Shown here in pieces: positions 36,542-45,306 of a DNA stretch of 64,000 nucleotides. The notes under the pieces were generated by a model. It had not been told where the DNA came from and ran no database searches. It saw only the letters and a list, made by a program, of their open reading frames with translations. The translations under genes were made by a program, and so were the position numbers. The stretch covers positions 168,585 to 232,584 of the forward strand of contig CAILEM010000060.1 in NCBI GenBank assembly GCA_903833215.1, in the 5' to 3' direction. Each line of letters begins with the position of its first letter. Positions within the stretch are counted from its first letter, which is position 1. The stretch comes from an uncultured Armatimonadota bacterium. GTDB lineage: Bacteria > Armatimonadota > Fimbriimonadia > Fimbriimonadales > Fimbriimonadaceae.

Positions 36542-38068
36542 TCAGACTGTCTGCGAAGCCTGCAACTCGCCAGCAATGAACTCCGTGAACGGCCTGATGT
36601 CAGCCCCGAACGAGGCGGCTTCGCAGGCGTCCAGATATCGTTGACGCTCTGAAACCCGAACGACGGTCCAAGGGTAACTCGCACTTGCCAACATCGTGTT
36701 CATCGTGAAACGGGCGAGGCGACCGTTGCGATCTGGCAGCGGATGGATGAACACGAAGAAAAAGTGGCCCAGTATTGCGCGGACGCATGGTTCGGGCTCG
36801 TCGTGTAGCCTCTCGATGAGTTCATCCATGCAGTCCATGACTGCTTCGAACGGCGGTGGGACATGATTGGAATTCTTGATCATCACCACGTCATTCCGGT
36901 AGCCAAGGCAATCGCTCAACTGCATCATTCCCGCCTCGATCATGGGGCCGCACATGGCGACGTTCCAGTTGTGGTGTTCGGTTTCAAAGATCTTAGCGGC
37001 GTCCTCTCCCTCAAATACTATCTCGACTCCTTGGCGGACAAGCTTGTATGTTTCCCAATACCCACGAGCGGCCATCGCATCAAACTGCTGCCGATCTTCG
37101 TCGCTCTGCTCTGGGTTGTATTCGCCTCTCGCGATCTTGCCGATCAACTCTCGCGTTACGCGATAGCCTTCGATCGACAAGGAGTTATAGGCGTCGTTGA
37201 CAAACACGTCATCCATGCGCTGAAGATACGAGTCGCGCGAGATAGGGTCAGGTCTCTTGGGAAAGATTTCAAGCACGTGTTCGCGCTGCGCTGCCCACAT
37301 AGTACGGATGCGGTGTCTGTAGGGTGATGGTGTTCGCGAGCCGCCGAGAATCATGACGGGTTCGTCGAATGGGTTTTCGGGCTTGATCTTGTATCCAGCA
37401 ATCTCCATGGTCCGAACGAATTGGTTAGCCTCGATTTCGCGCCCGATGTGCAGATAGGCGCCTGCCAGCCGAGCCGCTAAGACGGGAGCCTGCTTCTCTA
37501 CAACATGGCGCAAAACCGTCTGAGGGTTCGCTGCTTGAAGGGCACTCACCGCGAGGTCCTTGGCTTCAATGAAGAATTTGGCTGTCGCGAGAGCGAGAGA
37601 GGCTTCTAGGCTCATGCACCATACGCCGTTCACCTTTTGACGATTGGCAGGGAGTTGGGCTTGGCGCATCGGAAAGATCGATTTGCCGTTAGGTAGCTGC
37701 ACAAGGTTGTTGTCGTGCCTAGTGACAATGACCGAAATTTGGGTGGGAACAGTGGTGAGGCCAGACTGGACACGAAGTGAAGCTTCGGACGAAAGACAGT
37801 AATCTTCCCGAAAACGACTTTCCAAATATTGGCTGAGAAAGGCCCAAAAGTGGACCATCCAAGCCGTCGAACCGTCATGGATAAGCGGGTTCGACACGTA
37901 GTACCAACCCTTGATGATCTCCTCCAAGAACCCTCGATCGCGAAGGAGTCTGCGGTGCGCGTCCGGCAAGTTTGGCCCACGTACGATTCCGTTCACCTCA
38001 ACAGCATTCATCGTTGTGAGGGCTTCTGCCAGCTTTACGTTGATCGGTTTCTTGTGAGGCGCCGCCAC
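36542..38068 (-). CDS. Fic-domain protein with AbiEi-like N-terminus
   Basis: A 508-residue protein. The N-terminal 200 residues (RGFLEEIIKGWYYVSN, then LSSEASLRV) resemble the wHTH and adjoining part of AbiEi-type antitoxins. The Fic domain follows with HPLPDRNGRLAR at 442-453: the catalytic His, Asp, Asn, Gly and Arg are kept, but canonical HPFxDGNGR positions Phe and Gly are Leu and Arg. An inhibitory motif SLSIEG (SxxxEG form) is at 296-301, before the Fic core, as in class II Fic proteins. Fic enzymes add AMP to target proteins. The GTG start at 38068 is followed upstream by a 24-bp repeat array, likely its operator. Confidence 0.85.
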   Translation of the reverse strand: MAAPHKKPINVKLAEALTTMNAVEVNGIVRGPNLPDAHRRLLRDRGFLEEIIKGWYYVSNPLIHDGSTAWMVHFWAFLSQYLESRFREDYCLSSEASLRVQSGLTTVPTQISVIVTRHDNNLVQLPNGKSIFPMRQAQLPANRQKVNGVWCMSLEASLALATAKFFIEAKDLAVSALQAANPQTVLRHVVEKQAPVLAARLAGAYLHIGREIEANQFVRTMEIAGYKIKPENPFDEPVMILGGSRTPSPYRHRIRTMWAAQREHVLEIFPKRPDPISRDSYLQRMDDVFVNDAYNSLSIEGYRVTRELIGKIARGEYNPEQSDEDRQQFDAMAARGYWETYKLVRQGVEIVFEGEDAAKIFETEHHNWNVAMCGPMIEAGMMQLSDCLGYRNDVVMIKNSNHVPPPFEAVMDCMDELIERLHDEPEPCVRAILGHFFFVFIHPLPDRNGRLARFTMNTMLASASYPWTVVRVSERQRYLDACEAASFGADIRPFTEFIAGELQASQTV

Positions 38069-38072
38069 GAAG

Positions 38073-38168
38073 ACAAGTATATTCTCTCAGACTAAAACAA
38101 GTGGATGCTTGATAACTAAAACACGTTTATTCTCCGAGACTCCGACAAGTAGCTACCTCGCGAACCGC
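38073..38168 (-). repeat. Four tandem 24-bp repeats at the Fic gene promoter
   Basis: ACAAGT or ACACGT recurs at 38073, 38097, 38121 and 38145, exactly 24 bases apart. Units 1 and 3 also share ATTCTCnnAGACT, and units 1 and 2 share ACTAAA at the end; unit 4 is degenerate. The array starts 4 bases before the Fic start codon. A period of 24 bases is a little over two helical turns. It looks like an operator array for the wHTH part of the same protein, though this is inference. Confidence 0.7.
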
Positions 38169-38173
38169 CACCG

Positions 38174-38638
38174 CTACCAGAGCTTCAGCGGCGCTGAAGT
38201 GATCGTCCCTTCCCAGAGGTGCGAAACCGGCTTTTTGCTAAAGTTTTCGTACGTGAATACGGCCGTCGCCTTCAGATGCGCAGGATGGTGATCGAGGACG
38301 TACTTTTGCTCAAACCCAAGGAAACAACCCTCCGACAGCGCAACGGGATGACCAGGATCAAGTGGTACATATCCCAGCATATTGTCTCCCTTAAAGTGCA
38401 CCGTGTGCCCCTTCTCGTCATGGAACCGGACTCTCAATAGCTCGTTTCCCATGACTGCCTTTGCATCCACCGCTGTCCAGCCGGCACCACGATTGACAAC
38501 CTGACAGTGCAATGTGACGACAGTTCCGTCCTTAACCCCAACCGACTGAAGCTCTATCTCGAGTTTTGTTGGAGGCTCATGATAGTTGTCGCCGCCGCTG
38601 AAGAATCCCTGTAGAAATACAAGAACAGAAAAGATCAA
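38174..38638 (-). CDS. Exported protein of unknown function
   Basis: A 154-residue protein not recognised. Residues 1-14 form a short hydrophobic leader (IFSVLVFLQGFFS). The rest is beta-rich: KLEIELQSVGVKDGTVVTL, HCQVVNRGAGW, KDEKGHTVHF-like and a final LKATAVFTYENF strand, suggesting an Ig-like sandwich. It is the last gene of a minus-strand group of four (40462 to 38174) and overlaps the stop of the previous gene by 4 bases, so it is translated with it. Confidence 0.65.
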   Translation of the reverse strand: MIFSVLVFLQGFFSGGDNYHEPPTKLEIELQSVGVKDGTVVTLHCQVVNRGAGWTAVDAKAVMGNELLRVRFHDEKGHTVHFKGDNMLGYVPLDPGHPVALSEGCFLGFEQKYVLDHHPAHLKATAVFTYENFSKKPVSHLWEGTITSAPLKLW

Positions 38639-39213
38639 GTTAGCCCCACCGTCACCACAACCGTATCCTCATTCGAAATCCCGCATCCGCTTGCCAAAGA
38701 CTTCACCAGCGGATCAAGTTCACTCGCGCGAAATCGCTGGCCAAGCGTGAACATCACATAAGATGTACCGTCGTCATCCCGCCACTCTTCTTCATCCTCG
38801 ATCTTGAAACCCTTCAGCACACCCTTGAGGCCATTGCCGCCCTCCTTGGTCGTCTGAGCCGTAACCGTCGCCAGCCCCTGCGAAAACGTGATTTCCACTC
38901 CAATATTCCGATTGTTCAACCTACCAATCGTGATCACGCCTTTCCCTTTCGAGTTGAGCTTCACGCCACCGAGACGGACATCTGACATCTTCTGCGGACC
39001 AAGCTTGATGTTCGCGGGAGCAGCAACCTTGTCACCAAGCGGACCGAAAGAGATGTCAAATGAATTCAGCGAAAGCCCAATTGTCCTCATGAGCAAAAGC
39101 GTGAGTCCCGCCATCACGAGAAGGATGGTTGCGACGATCAAGATGAGACTGGCCGGGTTCTTCAACTCACTTGACTTCCATCGAACATGATCCCATCCCA
39201 GGCTTTCTATCAT
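38635..39213 (-). CDS. Membrane-anchored protein of unknown function
   Basis: About 192 residues from ATG 39213. A membrane helix at about 22-45 (LILIVATILLVMAGLTLLLM) is followed by a beta-rich domain with Gly/Lys repeats (SDVRLGGVKLNSKGKGVITIG) and an acidic stretch (EDEEEWRDDD). The start overlaps the preceding gene by 47 bases, which is long for coupling; a later GTG at 39186 is possible. Not recognised as a known family. It is part of the four-gene unit and probably a membrane component. Confidence 0.6.
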   Translation of the reverse strand: MIESLGWDHVRWKSSELKNPASLILIVATILLVMAGLTLLLMRTIGLSLNSFDISFGPLGDKVAAPANIKLGPQKMSDVRLGGVKLNSKGKGVITIGRLNNRNIGVEITFSQGLATVTAQTTKEGGNGLKGVLKGFKIEDEEEWRDDDGTSYVMFTLGQRFRASELDPLVKSLASGCGISNEDTVVVTVGLT

Positions 39214-39649
39214 AGTACGCGGTGATGTACTCAATCATGCGATCTGTCTCATCCGACACTCGATGGGCTAAATGAACCAACCGTCCGGCTAGAGCCGTGA
39301 CGTCAGAAGATTCTTGATGGATTGACCGAGCGTTGATACGAATCCAAAAGGATGCGTAGATCAAGAGCTCCGCCGTCAGCTCTTGATCTCCAAACGACTC
39401 CACCCCCTCCAGAATCCCGGCAAGATCCTGGAGGATGACCAAGAAGTCCTTCAGCCGACCCCGATCCAAATATGCTCGGCTCGTAAGCGATAGCAGTAAC
39501 CGGCCGCGCGCTGACGTCTTAAAGTCCAGATCCGCAATCGCCTGAGCGACAACAGGTGCAATAGCGATCGAACCTAGGAAATCGTCGGTCGCCTGGGTGT
39601 TTCCATCCAAGTATTGAACGAGAAGGTCATTAACGGAGCTAAGGTCCAA
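39167..39649 (-). CDS. Helical cytoplasmic protein of unknown function
   Basis: A 160-residue protein with no signal or membrane segment. It is mostly helical: SVNDLLVQYLDGNTQATDDFL, then ARGRLLLSLTSRAYLDRGR and TAELLIYASFWIRINARS. The helix pairs are reminiscent of HEAT or TPR repeats, but no motif is clear. It begins 6 bases after the gene at 39656-40462. In general character it resembles the 158-residue protein at 40652-41128, though homology is unproven. Confidence 0.6.
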   Translation of the reverse strand: MDLSSVNDLLVQYLDGNTQATDDFLGSIAIAPVVAQAIADLDFKTSARGRLLLSLTSRAYLDRGRLKDFLVILQDLAGILEGVESFGDQELTAELLIYASFWIRINARSIHQESSDVTALAGRLVHLAHRVSDETDRMIEYITAYYDRKPGMGSCSMEVK

Positions 39650-39655
39650 AGTGTG

Positions 39656-40462
39656 TTACAAACCTCCGCCAAGATTCGGTCGCGGCTTGGGTAACTGAGA
39701 CGAAGAGTTCTGTGACGTGGCTTCCGGAGCAGTACCAGCGTCCAGTTCTCCCGTGATCGCCTCCCCAAGCACGAACCAGACACCCATTTTGTCGGACCCT
39801 TCTTTCGCGCTCTGTGTCTTACAGACCTGCAATGCCCAGGCACGGGAAATACCCGGCATCCGCCCTGCAACAACAAGAATCGGAATGGCATCGCGACGGA
39901 CGTCGACTGAGGGTGATGCCAGGATCTCGTCGCAAAGGTCAACGGCGGCGCTGGAAAGACGCCCCTTTTTGAGATCCGCGTCGGCCATATCAATTGCCTT
40001 GTGGCTTCGGTCGGAGTCACTCGCCTTGGCATCGGGCGGTACTTTTGAAGCCGCTGGTCTGACTCGTTCTAGAAGGTCGTAGTAACCGAGCAGGATCATT
40101 TCCTCAGTCCAGTCAAGACGAGCAGAGTGAATGATCTGGTCCTCTAGGAGCGCGATCGCTACAGGCTTCAACTTGACATCTTTACTTGCCAGGCTGACAA
40201 TCGTTGACGCACCAAATTGGTTTGCGCCGCTATCAGAACTCCGGAGTGCATTCAACGCGTGACGCCATGGGGTTTCAGCATCTCCGGCTGAGATTAACCT
40301 GTTGACAGTTGTCATGTCAGCGGCACTCCAGTCCGCACTGGCTTGGTTCTTGGAGCTCGTGTGAGGCAGGACCTCTCTCTGAGTCTTCCTAGGGAGGAAG
40401 AGGACCGCAAGTGCGATCCCGACAAGGATGCCCAGGACGAGGAACGCAAAAGGGACTCGCAT
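39656..40462 (-). CDS. Membrane-anchored helical protein of unknown function
   Basis: About 268 residues from ATG 40462 (a longer frame begins at 40483). A membrane helix at about 2-24 (FAFLVLGILVGIALAVLFL) is followed by a soluble, mainly helical region with repeat-like segments (ISAGDAETPWRHALNAL, MILLGYYDLLERV, AAVDLCDEILASPSVDVRRDAIPIL) and a low-complexity Ser/Pro tail ending PKPRPNLGGGL. The helical repeats could be HEAT-like. It heads the four-gene minus-strand unit. Not assigned to a family. Confidence 0.6.
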   Translation of the reverse strand: MRVPFAFLVLGILVGIALAVLFLPRKTQREVLPHTSSKNQASADWSAADMTTVNRLISAGDAETPWRHALNALRSSDSGANQFGASTIVSLASKDVKLKPVAIALLEDQIIHSARLDWTEEMILLGYYDLLERVRPAASKVPPDAKASDSDRSHKAIDMADADLKKGRLSSAAVDLCDEILASPSVDVRRDAIPILVVAGRMPGISRAWALQVCKTQSAKEGSDKMGVWFVLGEAITGELDAGTAPEATSQNSSSQLPKPRPNLGGGL

Positions 40463-40651
40463 GATGCTTAATTCACGTCTCAAGATGGTGTTCGCTCGTA
40501 GGAATATTCACCTTCTGCCACCTTAGTGTTCCTTTCGGAAGAATGACGGGTGAGGACTGGATCGCCACCCAACGCATATCTCAACCGTAGATCTAGGATA
40601 GGCCATTTTTCGTTATCTGGTCCACATTGTCGGTGTTCGAGGAGTCAAATC

Positions 40652-41128
40652 ATGCTAGCAGCTAAAGCGCTTTTCAGACAGTTCGACCGGCTTGCTTGGA
40701 GCAATGATCGCAGCGGGATGGAACTTCTTGTGGCCGGACTGGTTCAAGACCTTGACGCATTGGGTGATTCTTATCCAGCATCTGGAGCACGTGCGATTCT
40801 CCTCATTCGGGCGCTAAGGTGGCTGGGTCGTGAATCAGATGCTCAGCCTTGGAAGAACCGATTGCATGAGTTGGCCACTGGGGGACCGCCTCGGCCTCCA
40901 TATCACCAAGGGGATCCAGAGATTGCACGGGTGGGCGCCAAGATCATGGACATTGGTGAAAGATTTGGGGCCATTGTATTTGCCGGTGATCGAGCAGCAA
41001 TGGTCGATTTCATTGCCGAACTACAGTCGGAACGGGTGTCTCAGGGCGAATCTGAGTATTACCGCTTCTTCGTGAGCCGGATGCTTCAAATGTGTCTTGA
41101 CCTCCAGTCAGGCTCGCCTGAAGCATGA
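40652..41128 (+). CDS. Helical protein of unknown function
   Basis: A 158-residue protein starting at ATG 40652 (MLAAKALFRQ); the longer frame from 40550 is unlikely, since its N-terminus has no fold-like pattern. The sequence is helical (MELLVAGLVQDLDAL, RAILLIRALRWLGRESDAQPW, KIMDIGERFGAIVFAG) with a Pro-rich loop (PPRPPYHQGDPE). No family recognised. It is transcribed divergently from the four-gene unit 40462-38174, with 190 bases between, and may belong to the same module. Confidence 0.6.
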   Translation: MLAAKALFRQFDRLAWSNDRSGMELLVAGLVQDLDALGDSYPASGARAILLIRALRWLGRESDAQPWKNRLHELATGGPPRPPYHQGDPEIARVGAKIMDIGERFGAIVFAGDRAAMVDFIAELQSERVSQGESEYYRFFVSRMLQMCLDLQSGSPEA

Positions 41129-41239
41129 CTGCAGCGGGCATTGAATCTGCGGTCTGCGACTCAAACGTGGGTGATGGGGCGACGCCCCATAACGAAATAT
41201 GTCGTACCTTTTGTGCTCGGGTCGTTCCGCTTGCTGATG

Positions 41240-41332
41240 ACCAGGGCTGCGCCCTTCGCTATTATTGGGCGCGCCGTTTGTACCTATGGCGTTGCCATCG
41301 GCTATTGTTGTTGCGCACCGTTGGTGCTTTCT
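41240..41332 (-). repeat. Family 3 double-hairpin repeats, inverted copy
   Basis: On the minus strand this reads AAAGCACCAACGGTGCGC, ACAACAATAGCC, then ACGCCAT and CAATAATAGCGAAGGGC, the same two-unit arrangement as at 36316-36494 but more compact. It lies between the convergent gene at 40652 and the MFS gene. Nothing else is seen in the 173-base gap. Confidence 0.7.
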
Positions 41333-42516
41333 AGAGATGGTTGGGCGGGGCCGTTGGGGAGGAAGCGCATGGCTAGCCAGGAGATGATGGCGATGCCGAC
41401 GCCTACCCAGAAGGGGTACTGGTAGTTGTCGGTGGCTTTCCACAACAGCGCGCCGCCGATCGGGACGGTGACGGCGGCGATGTGGTTCATGGTTGTGCCC
41501 ATCGCAAGGCATGGGGTTAGTTCACCGGGGCGGACGATGCGGTGGAGATATACGGTGAAGCCGACGCCGAACGAGAACAGGACGTTATCGAGCAGGAACA
41601 GGGCGTACAGCGCACCGACCGTCTGGAAGGTCGCGTAGCCAAGGAACACCACGATGAGGCCGATGGAGTAGAACGTCAGCGGACCCTTTTCCCCAATCCG
41701 ATCCACCAGTTTTCCAATCGCGGGGGCCGTCATCGAGATGAGGATCGCGTTGAGAAACTGCAGGCTGAGCATGTGCTGAACCGGCACGTGGTACACCAGA
41801 ATCAGCGCAAAGGAGGCGAATATCGAGAAGATCTGACGCCGACAACCCTCTAAAAACGTGAGGATGTAGTACAGCCCGTACTCCTTTCGGAACACGATCC
41901 GCTGCCGTTTTCCACCTTCAGCGTGAGTCGATAGCTGCGAACAAAGCACCCCCGCTGCCATGATCGCGACACCACCGCTGACGAAATACACATCGTAGGG
42001 CAACTTGTGGAAAAGCAAGGAGAGACCATAGGCAAACCCAAGCCCACCAATCGTGGCCACCGCGCTGACCCCCGACATCCGACCTAGGTGACGCCCGCCC
42101 TCTTTGCCCTTGGCAAGCGCCAAGATAATCGCGCTCTGAACCGTCGACCAAAGGTGGAAGCCCACCGACCAAAAAACGGTGATGGCGACAAGGGCGCTAA
42201 AGGTGTGCATCCGGCCGCTGACGGCGATTCCGAAACCGGCGATGATCAAGCCCGCCGCGGCGATACGCGATTCGGCGAACGCCACCAATGTTCCCGCCGT
42301 GAGCGCAGCGAGGAGACCGGGGATCTCCCGCATCGACTCCAGGGCTCCTAGGTTGACTTCGTCGGCGTGAAGCACGTCCCTTAAGAAGTTCTGGAACGGA
42401 CCGTTGTAAAGCTGAAAGCCCATGCCGAACAAGAAGGTCAGGATCGTAAACAGCTTCCAGTCGCGACGAAGGCTCGCCTCTTCCACGGGCGTGAGTGCGA
42501 CGGCATCGGCGGACAT
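41302..42516 (-). CDS. MFS transporter
   Basis: A roughly 404-residue membrane protein with about twelve hydrophobic helices and a central loop (HAEGGKRQRIVFRKEYG). The first helix pair reads FTILTFLFGMGFQLYNG, then EVNLGALESMREIPGLLAALTAG, as in a group of MFS proteins seen in Armatimonadota and Planctomycetes. The substrate is unknown. It starts at ATG 42516; a longer frame reaches 42591 but would overlap the next gene. Its last 31 bases overlap the inverted family 3 repeat. It follows the MalG-type permease gene by 25 bases. Confidence 0.85.
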   Translation of the reverse strand: MSADAVALTPVEEASLRRDWKLFTILTFLFGMGFQLYNGPFQNFLRDVLHADEVNLGALESMREIPGLLAALTAGTLVAFAESRIAAAGLIIAGFGIAVSGRMHTFSALVAITVFWSVGFHLWSTVQSAIILALAKGKEGGRHLGRMSGVSAVATIGGLGFAYGLSLLFHKLPYDVYFVSGGVAIMAAGVLCSQLSTHAEGGKRQRIVFRKEYGLYYILTFLEGCRRQIFSIFASFALILVYHVPVQHMLSLQFLNAILISMTAPAIGKLVDRIGEKGPLTFYSIGLIVVFLGYATFQTVGALYALFLLDNVLFSFGVGFTVYLHRIVRPGELTPCLAMGTTMNHIAAVTVPIGGALLWKATDNYQYPFWVGVGIAIISWLAMRFLPNGPAQPSLESTNGAQQQ

Positions 42517-42541
42517 ACGTCTATTGTGACGCCTCGGGTGC

Positions 42542-44110
42542 CTACCGCTCGCCGGGAAGGACGATTCCCCGCATGATAACCCTTTGCGCAAAAAGGAATA
42601 CAGCTAAGGTCGGGATGGCGGCCAACGTCAACGCGGCCATGATCACTGACTTGGGCGCACCGCTATTCTGAAGCTGGTAGATCCACACCATCATCGTCCA
42701 GATTCGCTGATCTTGGGCGACGAGGAACGCATAAATGAACGCACCGTATGCCCCCATAAACGCGAGCAGAGCGAGGTACCCAAGCACGGGGCGAGACATC
42801 GGCAGCGCGATGCGAAACATCATCGTGATCTCGGGGGCGCCATCGAGCGAACCCGCCTCAAATAGCTCCTGAGGCAAGGAATCGAAGAACCCCTTGAGCA
42901 GGAAGATCATGTAGCCAGACGCGGCACCCGGCAAGACCAGCGCGGCGAATGTGTTCAACAGCCCCAGGTCCTTCAGCAGCAAGAAGGAAGGGATCATTGC
43001 CACTTCGGCGGGGAACGCCATCGTTGCGAGGAGGAACACCAGGATCTTGCCCGAGGCTCGGATCGGGTACCGGCTGAGCGCGTAGGCGGCGAGCGGATTC
43101 ACGGTGAGCTGAGTCAAGATTGCGAGGAAGCAAAACAGGCAGGTGTTCCAAACTGCGCGTCCGTTGAGCAGGATGTAGTCGAGCACATAGCCATAGTTGC
43201 GGCCTGCGAATTCTTTGCGCAGGCTGCCAGCGTTGGCTTGCACGTACGCGGCATTAGATGCCACCAACGGCATTTCCGTCGGCGCCCCGGCAAAGCGCGC
43301 CCATTGGGATTCCACCGGGTCCGCCAAGAACCGTGGCTGCGATTTGGACTGGAAGTCCTTGAGCAGAACTGCGTTTGTTTTTGGGGTGTTCGCAGGGATC
43401 GTCCATGAGACCAGAGGGAGGTCTTCAAACCGCGTTGCCTTACCGACCCACTCACGTGGCACTCCCGCTAGCTGATTCTTAAACGTCGAGGCCAGGAACT
43501 TCTGCCACAGCCACTGGGTGCGGACGGGAATGCGAAACTCGGCGGGAAGCGACCGCTTGAATTCGATCCACTCGGCCCACTTCTTCCCAGGGTTGGGTTG
43601 CCACTTGGGAAGGTCAAACGGCTCCGCGGGCGGTTCGACGGTTTGGAATCCGACCGCCTCTTCGATATATGCCTTGTTGAGGTCCTCGATCGAGGAGTAC
43701 CGCTGTCGTAGCCAGTTGTGATACCGGATCGCGAGCTTGCCCGTGACTTGGGTGGAGGCACTCCGGAACCCGGCTTGCCAATATTCGGGGGCCAACTGAA
43801 GGAGAAACGCCTCGTACTTCTGAGTCAGGTCAGGCGTTGCGTGGGTGCCAACGCCATCCGAAGCAATGTTGAACCGATTTCCCGCGTACTTGTCGTCAAC
43901 GTATTTCTTAAGGAGCTCATCTCCGTCGACGAGATATGAGGGCACGATCTTGTTGTCGGTCTGATCGGTAGGGCCCTTCAGTCCGGTAGAGACCATCAAA
44001 ACAAAGGGGTACAGAGTCGTGAGTGCGCCGATGCTGAGAATCAAGTACAGCATCGCCATTGCGAACCGCGCGCGGGGTCTCTTGCGCCCAACCGGTCCGA
44101 TAAGACTCAT
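42542..44110 (-). CDS. MalG-type sugar ABC permease with large external insertion
   Basis: A roughly 522-residue carbohydrate permease, almost twice the usual 280. The first helix is at about 13-36 (AMLYLILSIGALTTLYPFVLMVS). Between it and the second helix, about 280 residues are inserted (about 40-320), rich in Trp, Pro and Lys (YEAFLLQLAPEYWQAG, RYSSIEDLNKAYIEE). The remaining helices and the EAA loop (QELFEAGSLDGAPEITMMFRI) are normal. The insertion would lie outside the membrane and may act in substrate capture, comparable with the fused binding domain at 1-2010. No ATPase or binding protein is adjacent. Confidence 0.85.
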   Translation of the reverse strand: MSLIGPVGRKRPRARFAMAMLYLILSIGALTTLYPFVLMVSTGLKGPTDQTDNKIVPSYLVDGDELLKKYVDDKYAGNRFNIASDGVGTHATPDLTQKYEAFLLQLAPEYWQAGFRSASTQVTGKLAIRYHNWLRQRYSSIEDLNKAYIEEAVGFQTVEPPAEPFDLPKWQPNPGKKWAEWIEFKRSLPAEFRIPVRTQWLWQKFLASTFKNQLAGVPREWVGKATRFEDLPLVSWTIPANTPKTNAVLLKDFQSKSQPRFLADPVESQWARFAGAPTEMPLVASNAAYVQANAGSLRKEFAGRNYGYVLDYILLNGRAVWNTCLFCFLAILTQLTVNPLAAYALSRYPIRASGKILVFLLATMAFPAEVAMIPSFLLLKDLGLLNTFAALVLPGAASGYMIFLLKGFFDSLPQELFEAGSLDGAPEITMMFRIALPMSRPVLGYLALLAFMGAYGAFIYAFLVAQDQRIWTMMVWIYQLQNSGAPKSVIMAALTLAAIPTLAVFLFAQRVIMRGIVLPGER

Positions 44111-44148
44111 GGCATAGGATACCAATCACCAAGGCGGCTGGCGAAAAG

Positions 44149-45003
44149 TTATTGGTTGAGAATCTCACGCAGTCGTCGCCGCTGGGCGAGGATGCGGAGC
44201 TTTTTGATTGCCTGCACTTCGATCTGCCGCACCCTTTCTCGGGAGAGTTTCATTTCTCTCGCCACGTCTTCTTGGAGCGGTGGTTCGCTTCCATCGAGCC
44301 GGAACCTCATACGCATGACGCGCTGCTCGCGGTCATTCAGTTCAAGCATGATGCGCTGGAGTTCCGAGACCATCTCCTGGCTGATCATGAGTGCTTCGGG
44401 ATCGCTGTTCGAAGTGTCTTTAAGCAGTCCGCCCAAGGTCATTCCGCCACTGTCACCCACCGTCATGTCGAGGGAGAGAAGTTCTTGTGACGACTGGAGC
44501 AGGGTGAGCAACTTCTTGGGACTGATACCCATTGCCGCCGCCACTTGCTCGGGACCGGGATCGTAGCCAAGTTCGCGGGCCAAGCGCAATCGCTCTTTCT
44601 CAACCCGTCGAAGGGATTGCGAAACATGGGCAGGGAGGCGAATGGCTTTCGACTTGTTATCGATCGCCCGACCGATGGCCTGGCGGATCCAGTGGGTGGC
44701 GTAGGTGGAGAAGCGGAACCCTTTGTCGGGATCAAATCGTTCGGCCGCCTGCATCAGGCCAATGGCGCCTTCTTGGATGAGGTCTTCGAGGGGGATAGCA
44801 CGATTGCGATAGGTTTTGGCGATGTTGATCACCAACCGCATGTTTGATTCGATCAGCCGCTGTTTGGCCTGTACGTCACCGGCTTGCACCGCACGCGTTA
44901 AAGCGACTTCCTCTTCTGGCTTGAGCAGAGGGGCTTGCGTGAGGCGACTCAGATAGCTGGGAATACCATCTTCTGGATCCGACATGTGCGGTTGTGCGCT
45001 CAT
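44149..45003 (-). CDS. RNA polymerase sigma factor, RpoD/SigA-like
   Basis: A 284-residue sigma-70 factor with all functional regions: 1.2 (SYLSRLTQAPLLKPEEEVAL), 2 (RLVINIAKTYRNRAIPLEDL, IQEGAIGLMQAAERFDPDKG, YATHWIRQAIGRAI), 3 (RLPAHVSQSLRRVEKERLRL) and 4 (LNDREQRVMRMRFRLDG, LSRERVRQIEVQAIKKLR). It lacks the long region 1.1 of group 1 factors, so it is either a short primary factor or a group 2 factor of the HrdB/RpoS kind. Its start is at ATG 45003. The intergenic gap 45004-45306 has no gene. Confidence 0.9.
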   Translation of the reverse strand: MSAQPHMSDPEDGIPSYLSRLTQAPLLKPEEEVALTRAVQAGDVQAKQRLIESNMRLVINIAKTYRNRAIPLEDLIQEGAIGLMQAAERFDPDKGFRFSTYATHWIRQAIGRAIDNKSKAIRLPAHVSQSLRRVEKERLRLARELGYDPGPEQVAAAMGISPKKLLTLLQSSQELLSLDMTVGDSGGMTLGGLLKDTSNSDPEALMISQEMVSELQRIMLELNDREQRVMRMRFRLDGSEPPLQEDVAREMKLSRERVRQIEVQAIKKLRILAQRRRLREILNQ

Positions 45004-45286
45004 CCGACGGGCCTTTCGTGATAAGTGACGATCTCTGAAGGATTACGATCCTTTAACCTGCGCCACCCTTGGCTCAATGAAAAAGAAAATCGCTGCATAA
45101 ACGATACCTATTCGTCGGGCCACTTACGGGTGTCAGACGCTTATTCTTATCAGACTGTTTCGTTGACGCAGTCACCATGACAAAAAGTGCGAATCTTTTG
45201 AGGAAAAGGGTCATCATCACTAAGGGTTCTTTGGGGTGCTCACCCAAGAAATCGGCACGAACGCGGCGATGAGGGGACTTTGCCTC

Positions 45287-45292
45287 TATAAT
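45287..45292 (+). promoter_or_regulatory. Putative -10 box for spoIIM
   Basis: TATAAT lies 15 bases before the ATG at 45307. If used, transcription would begin at about 45299, almost at the start codon and close to the GAGGA ribosome site, giving a very short leader. No -35 is clear, so this is weak. Confidence 0.3.
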
Positions 45293-45306
45293 TTGGGCGA
45301 GGACTG

